DNA of 64,000 nt from Smallanthus sonchifolius (taxonomy: Eukaryota > Streptophyta > Magnoliopsida > Asterales > Asteraceae), in contig CM042042.1 of NCBI GenBank assembly GCA_023525975.1, forward strand, positions 46,201,880-46,265,879. The letters run 5' to 3'. This document shows, piece by piece, positions 1 through 11,061 of the stretch; the first letter of the stretch is position 1, and every line of letters begins with the position of its first letter. Made by a program: the position numbers and the translations under genes. The notes under the pieces are model-generated. The model had not been told where the DNA came from, made no database searches, and saw only the letters and a program-made list of their open reading frames with translations.

Positions 1-854
1 TCGGTCTCCTTCTTCTCAAACAAACCATCACGTACAGCATTATCCCTTAGCTTGAAAGCCAGAGTTATGGCGCTCTTGGCATCCATAGGGTTCGATGAAG
101 TCACCAGACCTCGGATTTGAGGTGCGAGACCCCACAAGTATCTTTCAACCTTCTTGTATTCTGGGGTGACCATGTGTGGAACCAAGATTGCTAACTCATT
201 GAATCGGTCAGTGTAGCCAGCAACATCATCTCCTGTCATTTGTAAATTCCACATTTCAGATTCGATCTTTTGCAACTCATTTCGAGGACAGTATTCCTCG
301 ATCATCATGGCTTTTAAGTCTTCCCATGACAACTCATATGATGTCTGCCTTCCCAAAGTCTTTACTTGTGAATTCCACCAGGTTAAAGCTTTATCAGTGA
401 GTGAGCATGTAGAATACTTCACCATGCAGTCAGCGGTGCATTCACTAATATCAATCACCGATTCCATCTTCTCTATCCATCTCATTAGTCCAACTGCACC
501 CTCGGTGCCATTGAAGTTACGGGGTTTGCAAGACAGAAAGGTCTTGTAGGAGCACTTTCTAATTGGAGCATCTGTAGAATTACAAGTCATAACGTCATTA
601 ATTCGAATCATGACTATATGTTATGGCTTATTTATTTTATTACCTCCGGAACCTCCAGCTGTACCGCTACCTCCTGCACCTCCGGAACCTCCAGCTGTAC
701 CGCTACCTCCTACACCTCCTCCACTATTTCGATTGGCTTCATACTGCTCCATGGCAGCAGCTACTCGTTGTGCTATAAGTTGTTCCACATTTGGGGAAAT
801 CGCCTCGTTGTTGTCACCAGTAGTGTTACGGGTTGTCCTACGCTTAGGTGCCAT
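1..854 (-). pseudogene. Ty3/gypsy gag, 3' end off the window, one in-frame stop
   Basis: The minus-strand frame starts at 854 with MAPKRRTTRN and a Gly/Ser-rich stretch (GGSGTAGGSGG type). It continues through a retrotransposon gag domain with blocks such as CKPRNFNGTEGA, ALTWWN, ELSWEDLKAMM and YTDRFNELA. This is the capsid-like region of chromovirus (Tekay/Del-like) Ty3 elements, which packages the element RNA. A TAA at 621-623 interrupts an otherwise open frame, so this copy cannot make full gag unless the stop is read through. The frame is still open at position 1; protease and polymerase would lie left of the window. It is preceded on the same strand by the leader ORF, PBS and LTR at 1111-4298. 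Confidence 0.88.
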
Positions 855-1110
855 GACGTTCTTTCTAACATATCAATTAAAAAGAAACAACATTATATGA
901 CAATAATGATAGCTCATGACATAAGGATACAACAACGTCAAATGTAAACAACCACTATCACAACATAAACCATTACATACATAGTCAAAACATTCATAGT
1001 ACATTGTTCCAAAAGACAAGGATACAAAAGAGATGGGTTCACATGACCTCATCAGTACTAAAGTTTTAAACTACTTAATGTACTACGGGCACAACCCGCC
1101 CGTAATAGGT

Positions 1111-1914
1111 TTAAAAGAAGAAGTGAGAGTACAATCCAATCATCATGGCAAGTCCTGCCATGACAAAACTAGCTCTCGCCACAAATTCTGCAGCCAACGT
1201 CCTTTCTTCCAGAGCCTCCACCATGTCTCGGACCGTAACAGTGAACTGCCAATCCATGTCAACTCTCAACTCTAGATAGTTTGTGGCACCCTGTATGTCT
1301 CGGGTGTGGTCCTCCAGAGTCTGAACTCGAGATCCGAGCCCTTGACGTAAGCGCATGGCTGCATCCCTATGTGCCCGAATATCATCTAGGAGATCATCAA
1401 GACGCTCCTCGTGCGTACGAACACGAGCTACCAAGGTAGGCACAGTGAGCTCTATGGCTTCCCCAGTGTGGGGTAGGGGTGTTGGAGAGTTGGAAGACTC
1501 TCCAAGCTCAAAGGTAGATGGGATGCTCTCCATCTCCCTCCAACGGGCCAGAGTACGGGGCATCCAACGGATAGTTCCCACAGTAGGGTGGTAGCAGGGT
1601 CTTTGCCTAGGTGGTTCTTCACCAGCCACCAAGTCTTCTGGGTCACGGGCTGCTAGATTCCTTTTGCGTGGAAGTCGAACCTTCTTCCTAGCGCTTTGCA
1701 CCTTAACTGGTCCTCCGCTTTTCTTTCGGTAGACGACAGGCGGTTTTCCCAAGGCGACTTTAGGTGGTGTGGAGCTACGGGTTTGTACTTGATTTTTGGG
1801 ACGTGAGGCGGAAAATTCCTCATTTGATTCAGTGTCAGAGACGGGATCAGAATGTGAATGTGACGACATGCTTGTGACTACAATATCCATATGACAAAAT
1901 GACTGGTCATGCAA
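1111..1914 (-). CDS. Extra ORF between PBS and gag of a Ty3 element
   Basis: A 267-codon open frame lies between the primer binding site (1998-2011) and gag (854), in the same orientation as both. Unusually for this decayed region it has no internal stop. The first Met is at 1914; a second (MSSHSHSDP) lies about 15 codons in. The N-terminal third is basic and Ser/Pro-rich (RKKVRLPRKR). The middle and C-terminal parts are charged and heptad-like (RTHEERLDDLLDDIRAHRD, then LEERTLAAEF), suggesting a coiled coil. The end is hydrophobic (FVMAGLAMMIGLYSHFFF), resembling a tail anchor. I recognise no named family. Its position makes it an element-encoded accessory ORF, not a host gene. Confidence 0.6.
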   Translation of the reverse strand: MHDQSFCHMDIVVTSMSSHSHSDPVSDTESNEEFSASRPKNQVQTRSSTPPKVALGKPPVVYRKKSGGPVKVQSARKKVRLPRKRNLAARDPEDLVAGEEPPRQRPCYHPTVGTIRWMPRTLARWREMESIPSTFELGESSNSPTPLPHTGEAIELTVPTLVARVRTHEERLDDLLDDIRAHRDAAMRLRQGLGSRVQTLEDHTRDIQGATNYLELRVDMDWQFTVTVRDMVEALEERTLAAEFVARASFVMAGLAMMIGLYSHFFF

Positions 1915-1997
1915 TGCTTATGCAATGAAAACGTTTTAGTGAGTCATTTAGATTATAGACTAGGTTCCAATTTAGATTCCTAGTTCACTATAATCAA

Positions 1998-2011
1998 TGG
2001 CTCTGATACCA
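1998..2011 (-). promoter_or_regulatory. Primer binding site of minus-strand Ty3 element
   Basis: On the minus strand this reads TGGTATCAGAGCCA, matching the 3' end of plant initiator tRNA-Met as used by many plant LTR elements. It lies 4 bases from the inner end of the LTR. Confidence 0.9.
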
Positions 2012-2015
2012 GTTC

Positions 2016-4298
2016 TTTCACACCCCGCCAAGGCGGAAACGCGAGGCGCAACGTTCATGGTTTCCAAAGCATATGATTACCGCAAACACATACATGATAA
2101 ATGGATACATTAACAAGTTTAATGTTTTACATTACAAAACATAATCTGAGTTTACAAAAAGTTAAGATTTCACAAATATGACTCAACTCAATGAGTTATA
2201 CAAGGGAAATCCTCCTTGAGTAGTATCCATCGTGCATGCATGTAATCTATATTGCTAACCTTGAAATCACGTTCAGTTACCTGAAAAACATACTTAAAAT
2301 CGTCAACACGAGGTTGGTGAGTTCACAGGTTTAATCAAATAGTTCTTTGTAAAATTCAATTGTTCGTAAATAGTTTCAGTTGTATGTGATAAACAGAATA
2401 AGAATTGTTGACTCATTTGTAAACTAGCTAGGAATACAAATAATATGTTCATACATGAGGCGTAACCAAACCATGACATGTGTGAGCCCCTATTAAGCGT
2501 TATCAGATTCTATGCGGCCATAAATCCTCCAGATTGTGGTTAGCGCGACTAACCATGACCGGGAGACGTCACTCTCCATAGTACTATTCATAGGACCCTA
2601 GGCTACAGTTAATGGTTACTATGTTGTTCCAGGGGACTTTAGCGGCCTCCAATGTGTTGTTCTCATCCCATGTAAACATAAAGTCGTGTCTTATTCTCTT
2701 GTTATCCCATAAAATAGTTGAAGTATGTTTCTCCCCCAAATATTTGAAAACAGTAAAAAGAAAGGGGCCGTGAAACTCACCTTGTGTTTGTGTATATACT
2801 TGTAATAATATTTGTTGTAGTCAACCTTGACTGTTTGTACCCTAGATACCAAGGGTAAATTGTTGTTAAGACCAACGTCTTAATTGTAAATTGTTCACCG
2901 ACCTTGTAAATCTGATTATGTTTGTTTAAATATCGTTTTAGTTTTCCAACACATGTTTTGTTATAAAATAGTTTTGAGTTACTGCCCAACTGGGACTGTT
3001 GTACAGGTGTCGAAACTTCTTAGTTTCGATTGGGCATATGTGTGTCGAAACTACTTAGTTTCGATGGAGTGGTCAGGAGTCGAAACAACCTAGTTTCGAT
3101 TGAGTAAAAGGGTATCGAAACTCCTAGTTTCGATTGACCAACAGGTATCGAAACTCCTAGTTTCGATTGAGCAACAGGTATCGAAACTCCTAGTTTCGAT
3201 TGAGAAACAGGTATCGAAACTCCTAGTTTCGATTGAGAAACAGGTATCGAAACTCCTAGTTTCGATTGAGAAACAGGTATCGAAACTCCTAGTTTCGATT
3301 GAGTATTTGCTATCGAAACTACCTAGTTTCGATTGAGAAAAGGTATCGAAACTACCTAGTTTCGATTGAGTTAACTGGTATCGAAACTCCTAGTTTCGAG
3401 TACTGGACTTCTGTTTGACAGAATCAGTCCTGCATATTTTTATATTTTAAACTTGAATTCGACACACTCTTCTTGTTGTCTTTCTTGCGTTTAAATAAGA
3501 TGTAAGTTTAGCTACGGTTTTAAAGAAACTAATGTGAAAATGTCGAGTTTTTACCTTAAAACCGAGATGAAGATGATGAAATAAAACAGAGATGATCTCG
3601 ACTCTTTTGCAGAAACACTTGAGATTCTTCTTAAAATAGCAAATTATGGTGAATTTCGCCTTGAAACTGGACTTCGAATTGAAGAGAATTGGAATGTTTG
3701 CCGTATGAAAATGAGAGATAAATGGGAATTGTGAGAATTTTGAATGTAGGGTATGGTTTTATCTGGGTTTTCACAAGTGGGAGTATGGGTCAATTTGAAA
3801 ATACGTGAGATTGGGGATGGTTTCCCCTGCACTTCGGCCGAGAAGTCAAGGGTGGGTTAGGGGGTTTGGGTTATAATAATAAAACAATTAGATTTTTGGT
3901 ATTAATATCAATTAGAGTTCTAAAGGGGTAGTTTAATTCGGTTTATTTTCCCCACGGTATTATAATTTTATTCTAAATATAATTTATGGTTCCACGTAAA
4001 GTTTGTGTAAATAATATATATATGTATATATATTTTTCTGGTTATTTATTTCAACCAATAGTGTTCGAATTAAGTCGGGTTATAAGTGTATGTGAACCGG
4101 TAATTCCTAGAATTACCAAAAATATAAAATGAGACAATGTTCGGTTTTTTTTTTTTTTTTTTTTTTTTGTTAGACCTTCATGTCCTTGTTTGTGAAATTA
4201 CGTAAATCACAAAAATAATTATAATGTAAACTCGTTTATTGTAATGTAAACTTGTTCATAATGTATACGGATATTGACCTGAAATGTCGGGTGTCACA
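2016..4298 (-). repeat. 5' LTR of minus-strand Ty3 element
   Basis: On the minus strand it starts TGTGACACCCGACATTTC at 4298 and ends GGGGTGTGAAA beside the PBS; the expected terminal CA has changed to AA. Its length of about 2.28 kb suits Tekay-like LTRs. It includes a 22-base poly-T run near 4146 and the hairpin array at 3010-3400. The partner LTR lies outside the window, so no TSD could be checked. Confidence 0.8.
3010..3400. repeat. 12-unit tandem array of hairpins inside an LTR
   Basis: Twelve copies of TCGAAACTCCTAGTTTCGA (with variants) are spaced 33-35 bp apart. Each copy is an inverted repeat with arms TCGAAACT/AGTTTCGA and a 3-4 base loop. Spacers are short (TTGAGAAACAGGTA type). 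The core six units are almost identical; the flanking units are diverged, as expected from unequal exchange. Confidence 0.95.
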
Positions 4299-4299
4299 A

Positions 4300-4428
4300 T
4301 GTGTATATTCTCACTTGGGAGCTAAATGAGAGCATCTTTTCTGTCACGTGGGCACCACATCAGCATGATAAATTCATTACTTAGGTCTCATTTTCCAAGA
4401 GAATTACCCAAGTGAGTGAAATACCACA
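4300..4428. repeat. Possible small MITE
   Basis: TGTGTATATTCTCACTTGGG at the left and CCCAAGTGAGTGAAATACCACA-like sequence at the right are imperfect inverse copies about 130 bp apart. 4430-4990 beyond it holds no recognisable gene, only a CACCCACA-rich stretch. Confidence 0.35.
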
Positions 4429-4984
4429 TATTTGACCATGGAGGACCCACCCAACACCCACACCCACAATGAGGGACTCACCCAACACCCACAAACGAGT
4501 TCTTCTACGCGTGAAGCCACTCACGGGAATGTGCTCAACCCCCCTATTCTTCACACCATAGGGGGGATGTTTTCATGGGGATCACGACATGAAGTGGATC
4601 ACATGGGGGTACCCGTGAGGATATACCCCATACCTTACACGTGCAGATTTTACGAATAACTTTTGAGCCTAACATCAAGCACTTGAGCATTGTTGCCTAC
4701 TACCATTACCAATTGCCCAAATCCTCTAGGAGCACTTGTCAATTACATGAAAGTAACATTTTTGTTATGTAGACATGCCTTCTAGCTATTTGATTTTTTT
4801 TTATGGTTACAACCACAAGTATTTTATATTCATAATAATACATAAATGTTTATAAGGGCATAATATAACTACAATGAAAAATTATACATTGTATGCATAA
4901 CATTTAAAGAAGAATAGATAATAGATACATAACAAAAAAAGGTTATAAATTTGCATATACATCTTGCATACAATCGTAATCTAA

Positions 4985-5350
4985 AATAGATGGTTATACC
5001 CATGCTCCGTGGCGGGTATCGAATCCATCGTTAATAAATTTTAAATGAAAACGTAGGCGTAACGGTAAAAATAATGTTAATAAAAAGAAACATAAAACCA
5101 AAAAATAAAAAAAAACAAAATAGAAAATTACCAGTTCGGGTTGTCGAAAACCATAAAAGCGAATACTGATACGAGTTCCGATAATACCAATTTGTTCATA
5201 ATAGAGAACAGTACAATACATTGATAGAATAATGTGTCCATTGTTTGAATTGATAAAGGCTAAAGGGGGCTTATCGCGTCTAAAGTTAACGTCGGTGTCT
5301 AAAGTTAACACCGAAATTCGAACGTCTAAAGTTAACAATGTTGTCATAAA
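4985..5350 (-). mobile_element. Helitron-like relic (3' part)
   Basis: On the minus strand, the segment around 5200-5040 is a diverged copy of 15930-16150, with shared blocks TTATTTTTACCGTT and CGCCTACGTTTTC. It ends in a small hairpin (CCCGCC...CATGGGT) at 4996-5016, as the plus-strand copy does near 16380. The true terminus is decayed. Confidence 0.55.
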
Positions 5351-5486
5351 AGGCGTCTACAGTTAACGTCGGTGTCTAAAGTTAACACCATTACCTCCCA
5401 TACTAATGAGGGCATTGCCTGTGTGGTATGCCTATATGTGTATATTATGTTATAATTAAAGAATGTGTTACTTGTCTAAAGTTAAC
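5278..5486. repeat. Six copies of GTCTAAAGTTAAC
   Basis: Copies start at 5278, 5297, 5324, 5355 (one mismatch), 5374 and 5474. Each contains the palindrome GTTAAC. The first five lie in 110 bp and include a repeated 32-bp pair. Confidence 0.9.
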
Positions 5487-5850
5487 AAGTGTGTAAAGGA
5501 GTCTTGTATTATATGCAAACTCATATCTGATAAAGTTGGTAAAGGTCAAGTTAATGATTATAATGAGAGTTAAAGTTTATAATGATATATCAAAGTTCTT
5601 TTATCTTAAATGATTCCATTTGACTTGTTAAAGTTTACTCTTATTTGCAAAGATAGGAACTCACTCAGCATAGCTGACCTTTTAGTGTGTACTTCAGGTA
5701 ATTGAATAAGCAGGTTTAGCTGATCTGGAGGTTTGGAATTTTATGTTTGAATGAATTTCCGCTACAAGTTATATATTATTCTTGTTTTTAAACTACGTGT
5801 TGATGAGTAAGTCCAACAAGTGAGGTCGCCCGTGTTTGGGGCCTTACAAG

Positions 5851-5864
5851 TTGGTATTAAAGTA
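5851..5864 (+). promoter_or_regulatory. Decayed PBS of an old Ty3 element
   Basis: TTGGTATTAAAGTA directly follows an LTR-like end (GGGGCCTTACA, ending 5848). It differs from the usual TTGGTATCAGAGCA by two C-to-T and one G-to-A change. The LTR upstream (roughly 5400-5848) has no clear left border. Confidence 0.65.
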
Positions 5865-6163
5865 TTAGTTTAAGAGATTAGTACATCGCTCATGTATGAA
5901 CTTATACTATGATTGGGACCAATGAAAGCATGTCAACACAAGTAGCCCGATGCCACTAGTTGTAGATAGAACCTGCCTTAAACATAGGATAGAGGCTTGA
6001 GTGTCGATGTTACCCTCGGTGGGTAATGAAGGGAATCTGAAAAGTAAAGTGAATCACTAATAACAATAAAGCCATTGTCGTTAATAATTTACCTTACCCG
6101 TAGAGTTCTGAATGTTTCCTAGCATAATAATATTGATATTCTTTATCGTCACACAAAATTTAG

Positions 6164-6890
6164 ATGGCTGGAAGCCGTGGAAGTAGTCGCTGAGGCCGAC
6201 CACCAGTCAACCAGAGGCACACCGAAGGAGTCAAGGACTCTCATCGGGAAACAAAGAAACATGAGAAAGAGAATCATGAGTGAGTATACAGTGGGACTCA
6301 TGACGAGTCGGAGCAAATTAAACGACCGACTTTGGAGCATGAGTTTTACAAGCCAAACTACCATAACAGACGAAGTGGCCCTTATGTTACAAGCCAAACT
6401 ACCAGCAGCTCTCACTTTAGCACTAAAGGAAGCAATGGGAGAGCTGGATAAACTAATGGGAAAAGATAATAATGGGGTTAAGGCCCATGGTGGTGGAAAT
6501 GATATCTATGAGAATGATAGTGAGTCTAAGACTGAGTCGACGCGTGGGTGTTCGTACAAGTATTTTAGAGGTTGTGATCCACCTCAACTGGATGACAGAA
6601 CGGATGCTAATACCACTTTCCATTGGATCACAAGGAAGACTGTTGTAATCAACATCAATGAGTGCGGCGAGGATCAGGCGGTTCAATTCACCGCTCACTC
6701 GTTCACTTATGAGGCTCTTAGCTAGTTGGAAACCATTTAGCAAGCCAAATCAATAGATGATATTAAGAAGACGAAGTGGGAGGATCTAACAAAGCTATCA
6801 AAAAGTTATGTCCTCAAAATGAGATTGATAATGTGGAAGCTGAATTCTTGAATTTCAAGGCTGGCAGTCTGACTCATCGAATGGCACTAC
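6164..6890 (+). pseudogene. Ty3/gypsy gag relic
   Basis: It lies 300 bp after the decayed PBS. The first ATG (6164) hits a stop after nine codons. The main readable frame is 6177-6725, containing CSYKYFRGCDPPQLDD and ECGEDQAVQF, the gag N-terminal blocks. After a stop near 6723, the frame resumes with SIDDIKKTKWEDL; around 6790 a frameshift moves to a frame with LCPQNEIDNVEAEFLNF. The match stops abruptly at about 6885, where MULE sequence begins on the other strand. At least two stops and one frameshift mean it is dead. Confidence 0.8.
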
Positions 6891-8300
6891 CACTTCATCC
6901 TTATTTCTATTCCTATTTCTCCTAACCTTAACCAAAGGTGAGTAATCTTCTTCATTAAAGCTATAAAAGTCTTCTAAATCCACATCAAGACATCGATCAT
7001 CATCTTCACTTTGTTGATGATCATGGTCATCACCTACATCCATATCAACGAAAGCTCTAAACCCCTCCATATCAACCTCAAGATCATCAATCATGTTATA
7101 TATAATCTTCTTCATCCTTAATGACTTCATCAGCAGCAGCTTCATCAATTGGTCTAGGGTCACTCACTTCATCCCCAACATCTTCATTAGTTTCATCACC
7201 AACAACTTCTACTTGTTCATTTACATCACCAACATCTTCATTTTGTTCACTGACAACCCCAACATCTTCATTCTGATCATTGATAGCCCCAGCATCTTCA
7301 TTAGCAGCCCTAACATCTTCATTTGGTTCATCATCTTACCACTATAAGGCTAGACTCCTACTACAAACATTAGTGATATCTTGTGAGCTCTTTCCAATGT
7401 GAGAAGGTCCAATATCACTCATTTCTTCAATCCTAACGTTGGAAAGTCGTGGTGACATGAAATAAGTTTCCACATTTGTACGGTGATGTTCAATATATAC
7501 TCTTATTACTTTACACTTGTCAACATATTTCAAGAAACTAATAACATCACCATCGTTACTTATGGCCCTTAATACAAAGCTTTATTCTTGGTTTAGTATC
7601 TTAAAACGGTAAAACATGATTTCATCCTCAGCATAACCTAGGTCCATTATCATCTCACTAACCTCATGTACCAAGAATTCATCATGATCAACCAAATCAA
7701 CGAAGTTTACTTGACTATTCACATACTCTCTATGCGGGAATTTGGTGAAACGTCGTCAATGGAATCTCCAGTGAGAACAATTTAGGGTTTTGACCTAAAT
7801 TAAAAGAAAAGGAAAAGTTACAAACGGTTTTGTAGATCACATTGAGTACTCGTAGAGCAACATATGTAACTTTAAATTAAAACTCACCATATAGTTCGTA
7901 TGCATCGTACTCTTACAATGTACTACGAATGTACCAGCACCATAGCAGCGAGTGTGTGAGTGAATCAACGTTTTGATCTTACAACTTCGTTTGTGAAATG
8001 GTTCTACTAACGATCGCTAATTTTGTTAGAGAAAACCTAGATTATTTAGGTTCTTAAAGATCGAAGTGATTGTAACCGGCGATGAAGTTATTCTGTTTTT
8101 AAAACCCTAAACAAGTGGTTTAAAATGACTTAAATGCCCCTCACGTGAGGGCTGTCTAACGGATTAAATGGATGGCGTTAAGGGATGGTAGCTGATTAGG
8201 ACAAATTGGAAACCACAATGACTAAAAAAAGGTGAAATTGAAAACTAATATACTAAAACAGATAATGGGTCCAAACCTGAAGAACTAAAACCGTAGTTTA
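6866..8300 (-). pseudogene. MULE transposase N-terminus, truncated
   Basis: Read on the minus strand from about 7785: FTKFPHREYVNSQVNFVD, DLGYAEDEIMFYRFKI, then a stop, then SNDGDVISFLKYVDKCKVI and VIRVYIEH. These match in order the PB1-like N-terminal domain of plant Mutator-like transposases. An acidic stretch with imperfect NEDVG repeats follows (7330-7180). A frameshift near 7095 leads to a frame ending EDFYSFNEEDYSPLVKVRRN. Everything past the N-terminus (MULE/DDE catalytic region, SWIM) is missing. The element probably begins near 8300, where a TIR-like sequence (GTTTTAGTTCTTCAGG on minus) lies; 7786-8300 is otherwise non-coding leader. Confidence 0.75.
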
Positions 8301-8475
8301 TCTCTTTCCATAGAGATAAAAAAATGAGAAATGAGATGTTAAAACAAATATAAGACAAATTTGGTATATAGAGAGATAAATATTATGATGTAAATGCTCT
8401 TACAGCATTAATAAGAGGGTTTCTATTTTTATCTGTATCTCTATTATTAATATATTTATGATTAAACTCTCATAT

Positions 8476-9412
8476 TAGTCCTTGTGGTTTTGGTCAATTC
8501 CCTATTTTAATCCATTAGTTTTAATTTTTCTTTTTTAGTCACTATGGTTTAAATTTTGTCTCAATTAACTCCATACACCTAACACGGTTAAATTTTTCTA
8601 TTGAGTTTTATGTGAAAAGACAAAAATGCCCTTAGGACCCATAATCAATACCTTTCTTCTTCACAAAACCCTAAAATCCACCTCCACCTCCACCTGAAAC
8701 CTACCGCCATCGCCATCGTCGTTTTGGTGGGTCCATCAGCTGCAGTCGTGGTACCTAAACCGTCTTTAATGAATCTTTCGAAGTCAAATCTCCAAATGAA
8801 CACAGCATCCACCAACCTTAATTCGTGGGTAGATCTTACCCGAAAAGACAAGCGATCAAAAAGGAAACTCACCGAGGGGCTCTTGAGTCTCGCCGGAACC
8901 CTAGCGCCACCCCTACTCGTCTAAGGGATTTGCCGGAAATAAGATTTGTCTGAACAATCGCTAGAAGGCCTGATTAGACGCCACCCCTGCTCATCTGAAC
9001 AATCGCTAGAAGGTCAGGCCGTCGCCACACTCCGCCTGTGAGTTCATCAGAATAACGGGATAGCTTGAGGGTGCTCGTCAGAACCACCTTCGCTACCGTC
9101 GCATCTAATGGTGGTGGTTCAGGGTTTCTGCTGCCGCAGGTGGTGGTGGTGGTGGAAAAAGGGGGTGGTGGTTTAAGGGCTGCTGATGGTGGTGGTGGAA
9201 AAGGGGTTGTGGGTTGAGAGAGAGATATATGTTCTTTAATTTAATATATGTATACACATTTATTTTAGTAGGGGTATTTTTATCTTTTCATAAAAAAGTT
9301 AACAGAAAGTTTTAACGGTGTTAATCATTTGACTTTAATTCAGACAAAAATAAAACCATAGTGACTAAAAAAGAGAAATTAAAACTAATAGAATAAAATA
9401 GGGAATTGACCC
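8476..9412. mobile_element. Long-TIR (about 150 bp) non-autonomous element, MULE-like
   Basis: 8490-8640 and 9265-9412 are inverse copies, sharing GGTCAATTCCCTATTTTA and TTTTTTAGTCACTATGGTTT and, further in, ACGGT...AAATTTTTCTATTG-type sequence. The 620-bp interior is GC-rich, gene-like DNA with (GGT)n/(CCA)n runs and short frames (8724-8924), which could be captured host sequence. No transposase is encoded. The 8-11 bp TSD expected for MULEs was not recognisable. Confidence 0.8.
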
Positions 9413-9497
9413 CAAATTTAAAAATATATATATTTTTAATTATAATATTTAATTAAATTATAAATATAAAAAAGATGACGTAAATAATACCACTCAA

Positions 9498-10145
9498 TAG
9501 GGTTGTAAACGAACTGAACGTTCAACGAACAGTTCATGAACCGTTCGGCGAGAAGTTCGTTTACGTTCGTTCGTTTAATAAATGAACGATCATGAACAAG
9601 AAATTTCGTTCGATTAACTAAATGAACGAATATGAACAAAGGTCTCATTCGTTCAATTGTGTTCGTGAACGTTCGGTAAGATGTTCGTTCATTTACGTTC
9701 GTTTTTGTTTGTTCATTTTCGTTTGTTTAATTCATTAAGATTTTTGTATATTTCTATTTTATTTTATCTAAACATTTTATATTCTTTAATTTTTAAATTT
9801 TTTATTACCCTAACAATTAACTAAGTAAAGTAGGAAATCATATTCTCATTAATGCATCATTTCCCTATCCACTATTACTCGATTAGGGTTTCTAAATTCT
9901 CAATTCTAAATAATGTAAACTTCCCGCAATCCTAAATAATGTAAGCACTAGGGTTGACATCAAAAGTCTTATACGGCGCTTCGTTCGGTAACGTTCGTGA
10001 ATAAACTCATTTCCTTAATGAACGAACATGAACATGAAATTTCGTTCGGTCAGTGTTTGTGAACCGTTCGTGAACAACTTCAATGCTTAACGAACGAACA
10101 CGAACAAAGCTTCGTTCAGTTCGGTTTGATTTGTTTACAGCCCTA
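9498..10145 (+). mobile_element. hAT-type MITE rich in CGAAC/GTTCG, with TSD
   Basis: Ends are TAGGGTTGTAAACGAAC and GTTTACAGCCCTA. They are flanked by 8-bp CCACTCAA (9490-9497) and CCAATCAA (10146-10153), a hAT-style TSD with one mismatch. Subterminal regions are dense in GTTCGT/ACGAAC words, probably old transposase-binding sites. A related copy in opposite orientation is at 52184-52803. Confidence 0.85.
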
Positions 10146-10683
10146 CCAATCAAAACTCAGGAAAAAAAACCCCAATGATGAATTGCACTAGATAAACTTG
10201 AATACGTCAAAAAGAGCCGAACTTGAGTCGCTTTCAACCGAATATCCATAAACCCATCCAAATATCCAATACCTTAATTCATAACATTTGAGCAAATTAT
10301 AAAAGAAAATATCTTGTTAAAACTGATATTTCTAAAATATCTTCAAGATGATTAAATTAAAAGAACAAAATAAATATTTTTAAATGTACGAACACTAGAA
10401 AAAAAATAATAAAGTAAAGATCTAATTTTGGTTGATGTATAAAAATACTACATTTTTTTTCATTAAGAAGTCTCTTAATATAATATGGTTAGATTAATGT
10501 TACACACTTTAGAAAAAAATACACGAGAAAGTTATTAAACTAATTTTTATATATTAAAATTCCTAAACCTATATAAAGTGCACATACTTTCTATTGTTTT
10601 AAATAATAACTTGCTAACTCCAAATCCGTTAAAACAAGATGGCACAAATTTACATTTACAAAAATATTGAATATTACTTAAGT

Positions 10684-10828
10684 TAACGAGTCATTGTTTT
10701 AAAACAATTAACAAATACGCACATTGGTACATAAATTTTCATATAGTTTAAAAGTTAACAAGTCATTGTTTTAAAACAATTAACAAATACACACATTGGT
10801 ATATAATTTTTCATATAGTTTTTAAAAG
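10684..10828. repeat. Two-copy tandem duplication of about 70 bp
   Basis: Both copies contain TCATTGTTTTAAAACAATTA, ACAAATAC and CACATTGGTA. This is the only structure seen in the AT-rich 10146-11061 interval, downstream of the MYB gene. Confidence 0.9.
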
Positions 10829-11061
10829 TTGAGTGGCTTTAATATACTAAAATTAAATTAAAATATATATTTTTTTTTTAATTTTTTTAAAAAAAATTTA
10901 AGAAAGTATAATAGTTTTTTTAGTGATTTTTAACCTTTTATTTCTTCAACAAGTAAAAACATAGTATTTAGGCCATTTCACCCGTTTAGCCCATTTGGCC
11001 CAATTCATTAGAAGATGAACACAATTTGAAACTACAAGTGCACACAACAAAAGTGACAAGT

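Noticed and set aside
610..947. Plus-strand Pro-rich frames
   Set aside because: Antisense of the Gly/Ser-rich start of a minus-strand gag.
3100..3336. Open frame encoding repeated VSKLLVSIEQQ
   Set aside because: It is the translation of the 33-bp DNA hairpin array inside an LTR; the unit length happens to be a multiple of three.
3010..3400. CRISPR-like regular repeats
   Set aside because: The spacers are 12-16 bp and themselves repetitive, the array sits in a plant LTR, and there are no cas genes.
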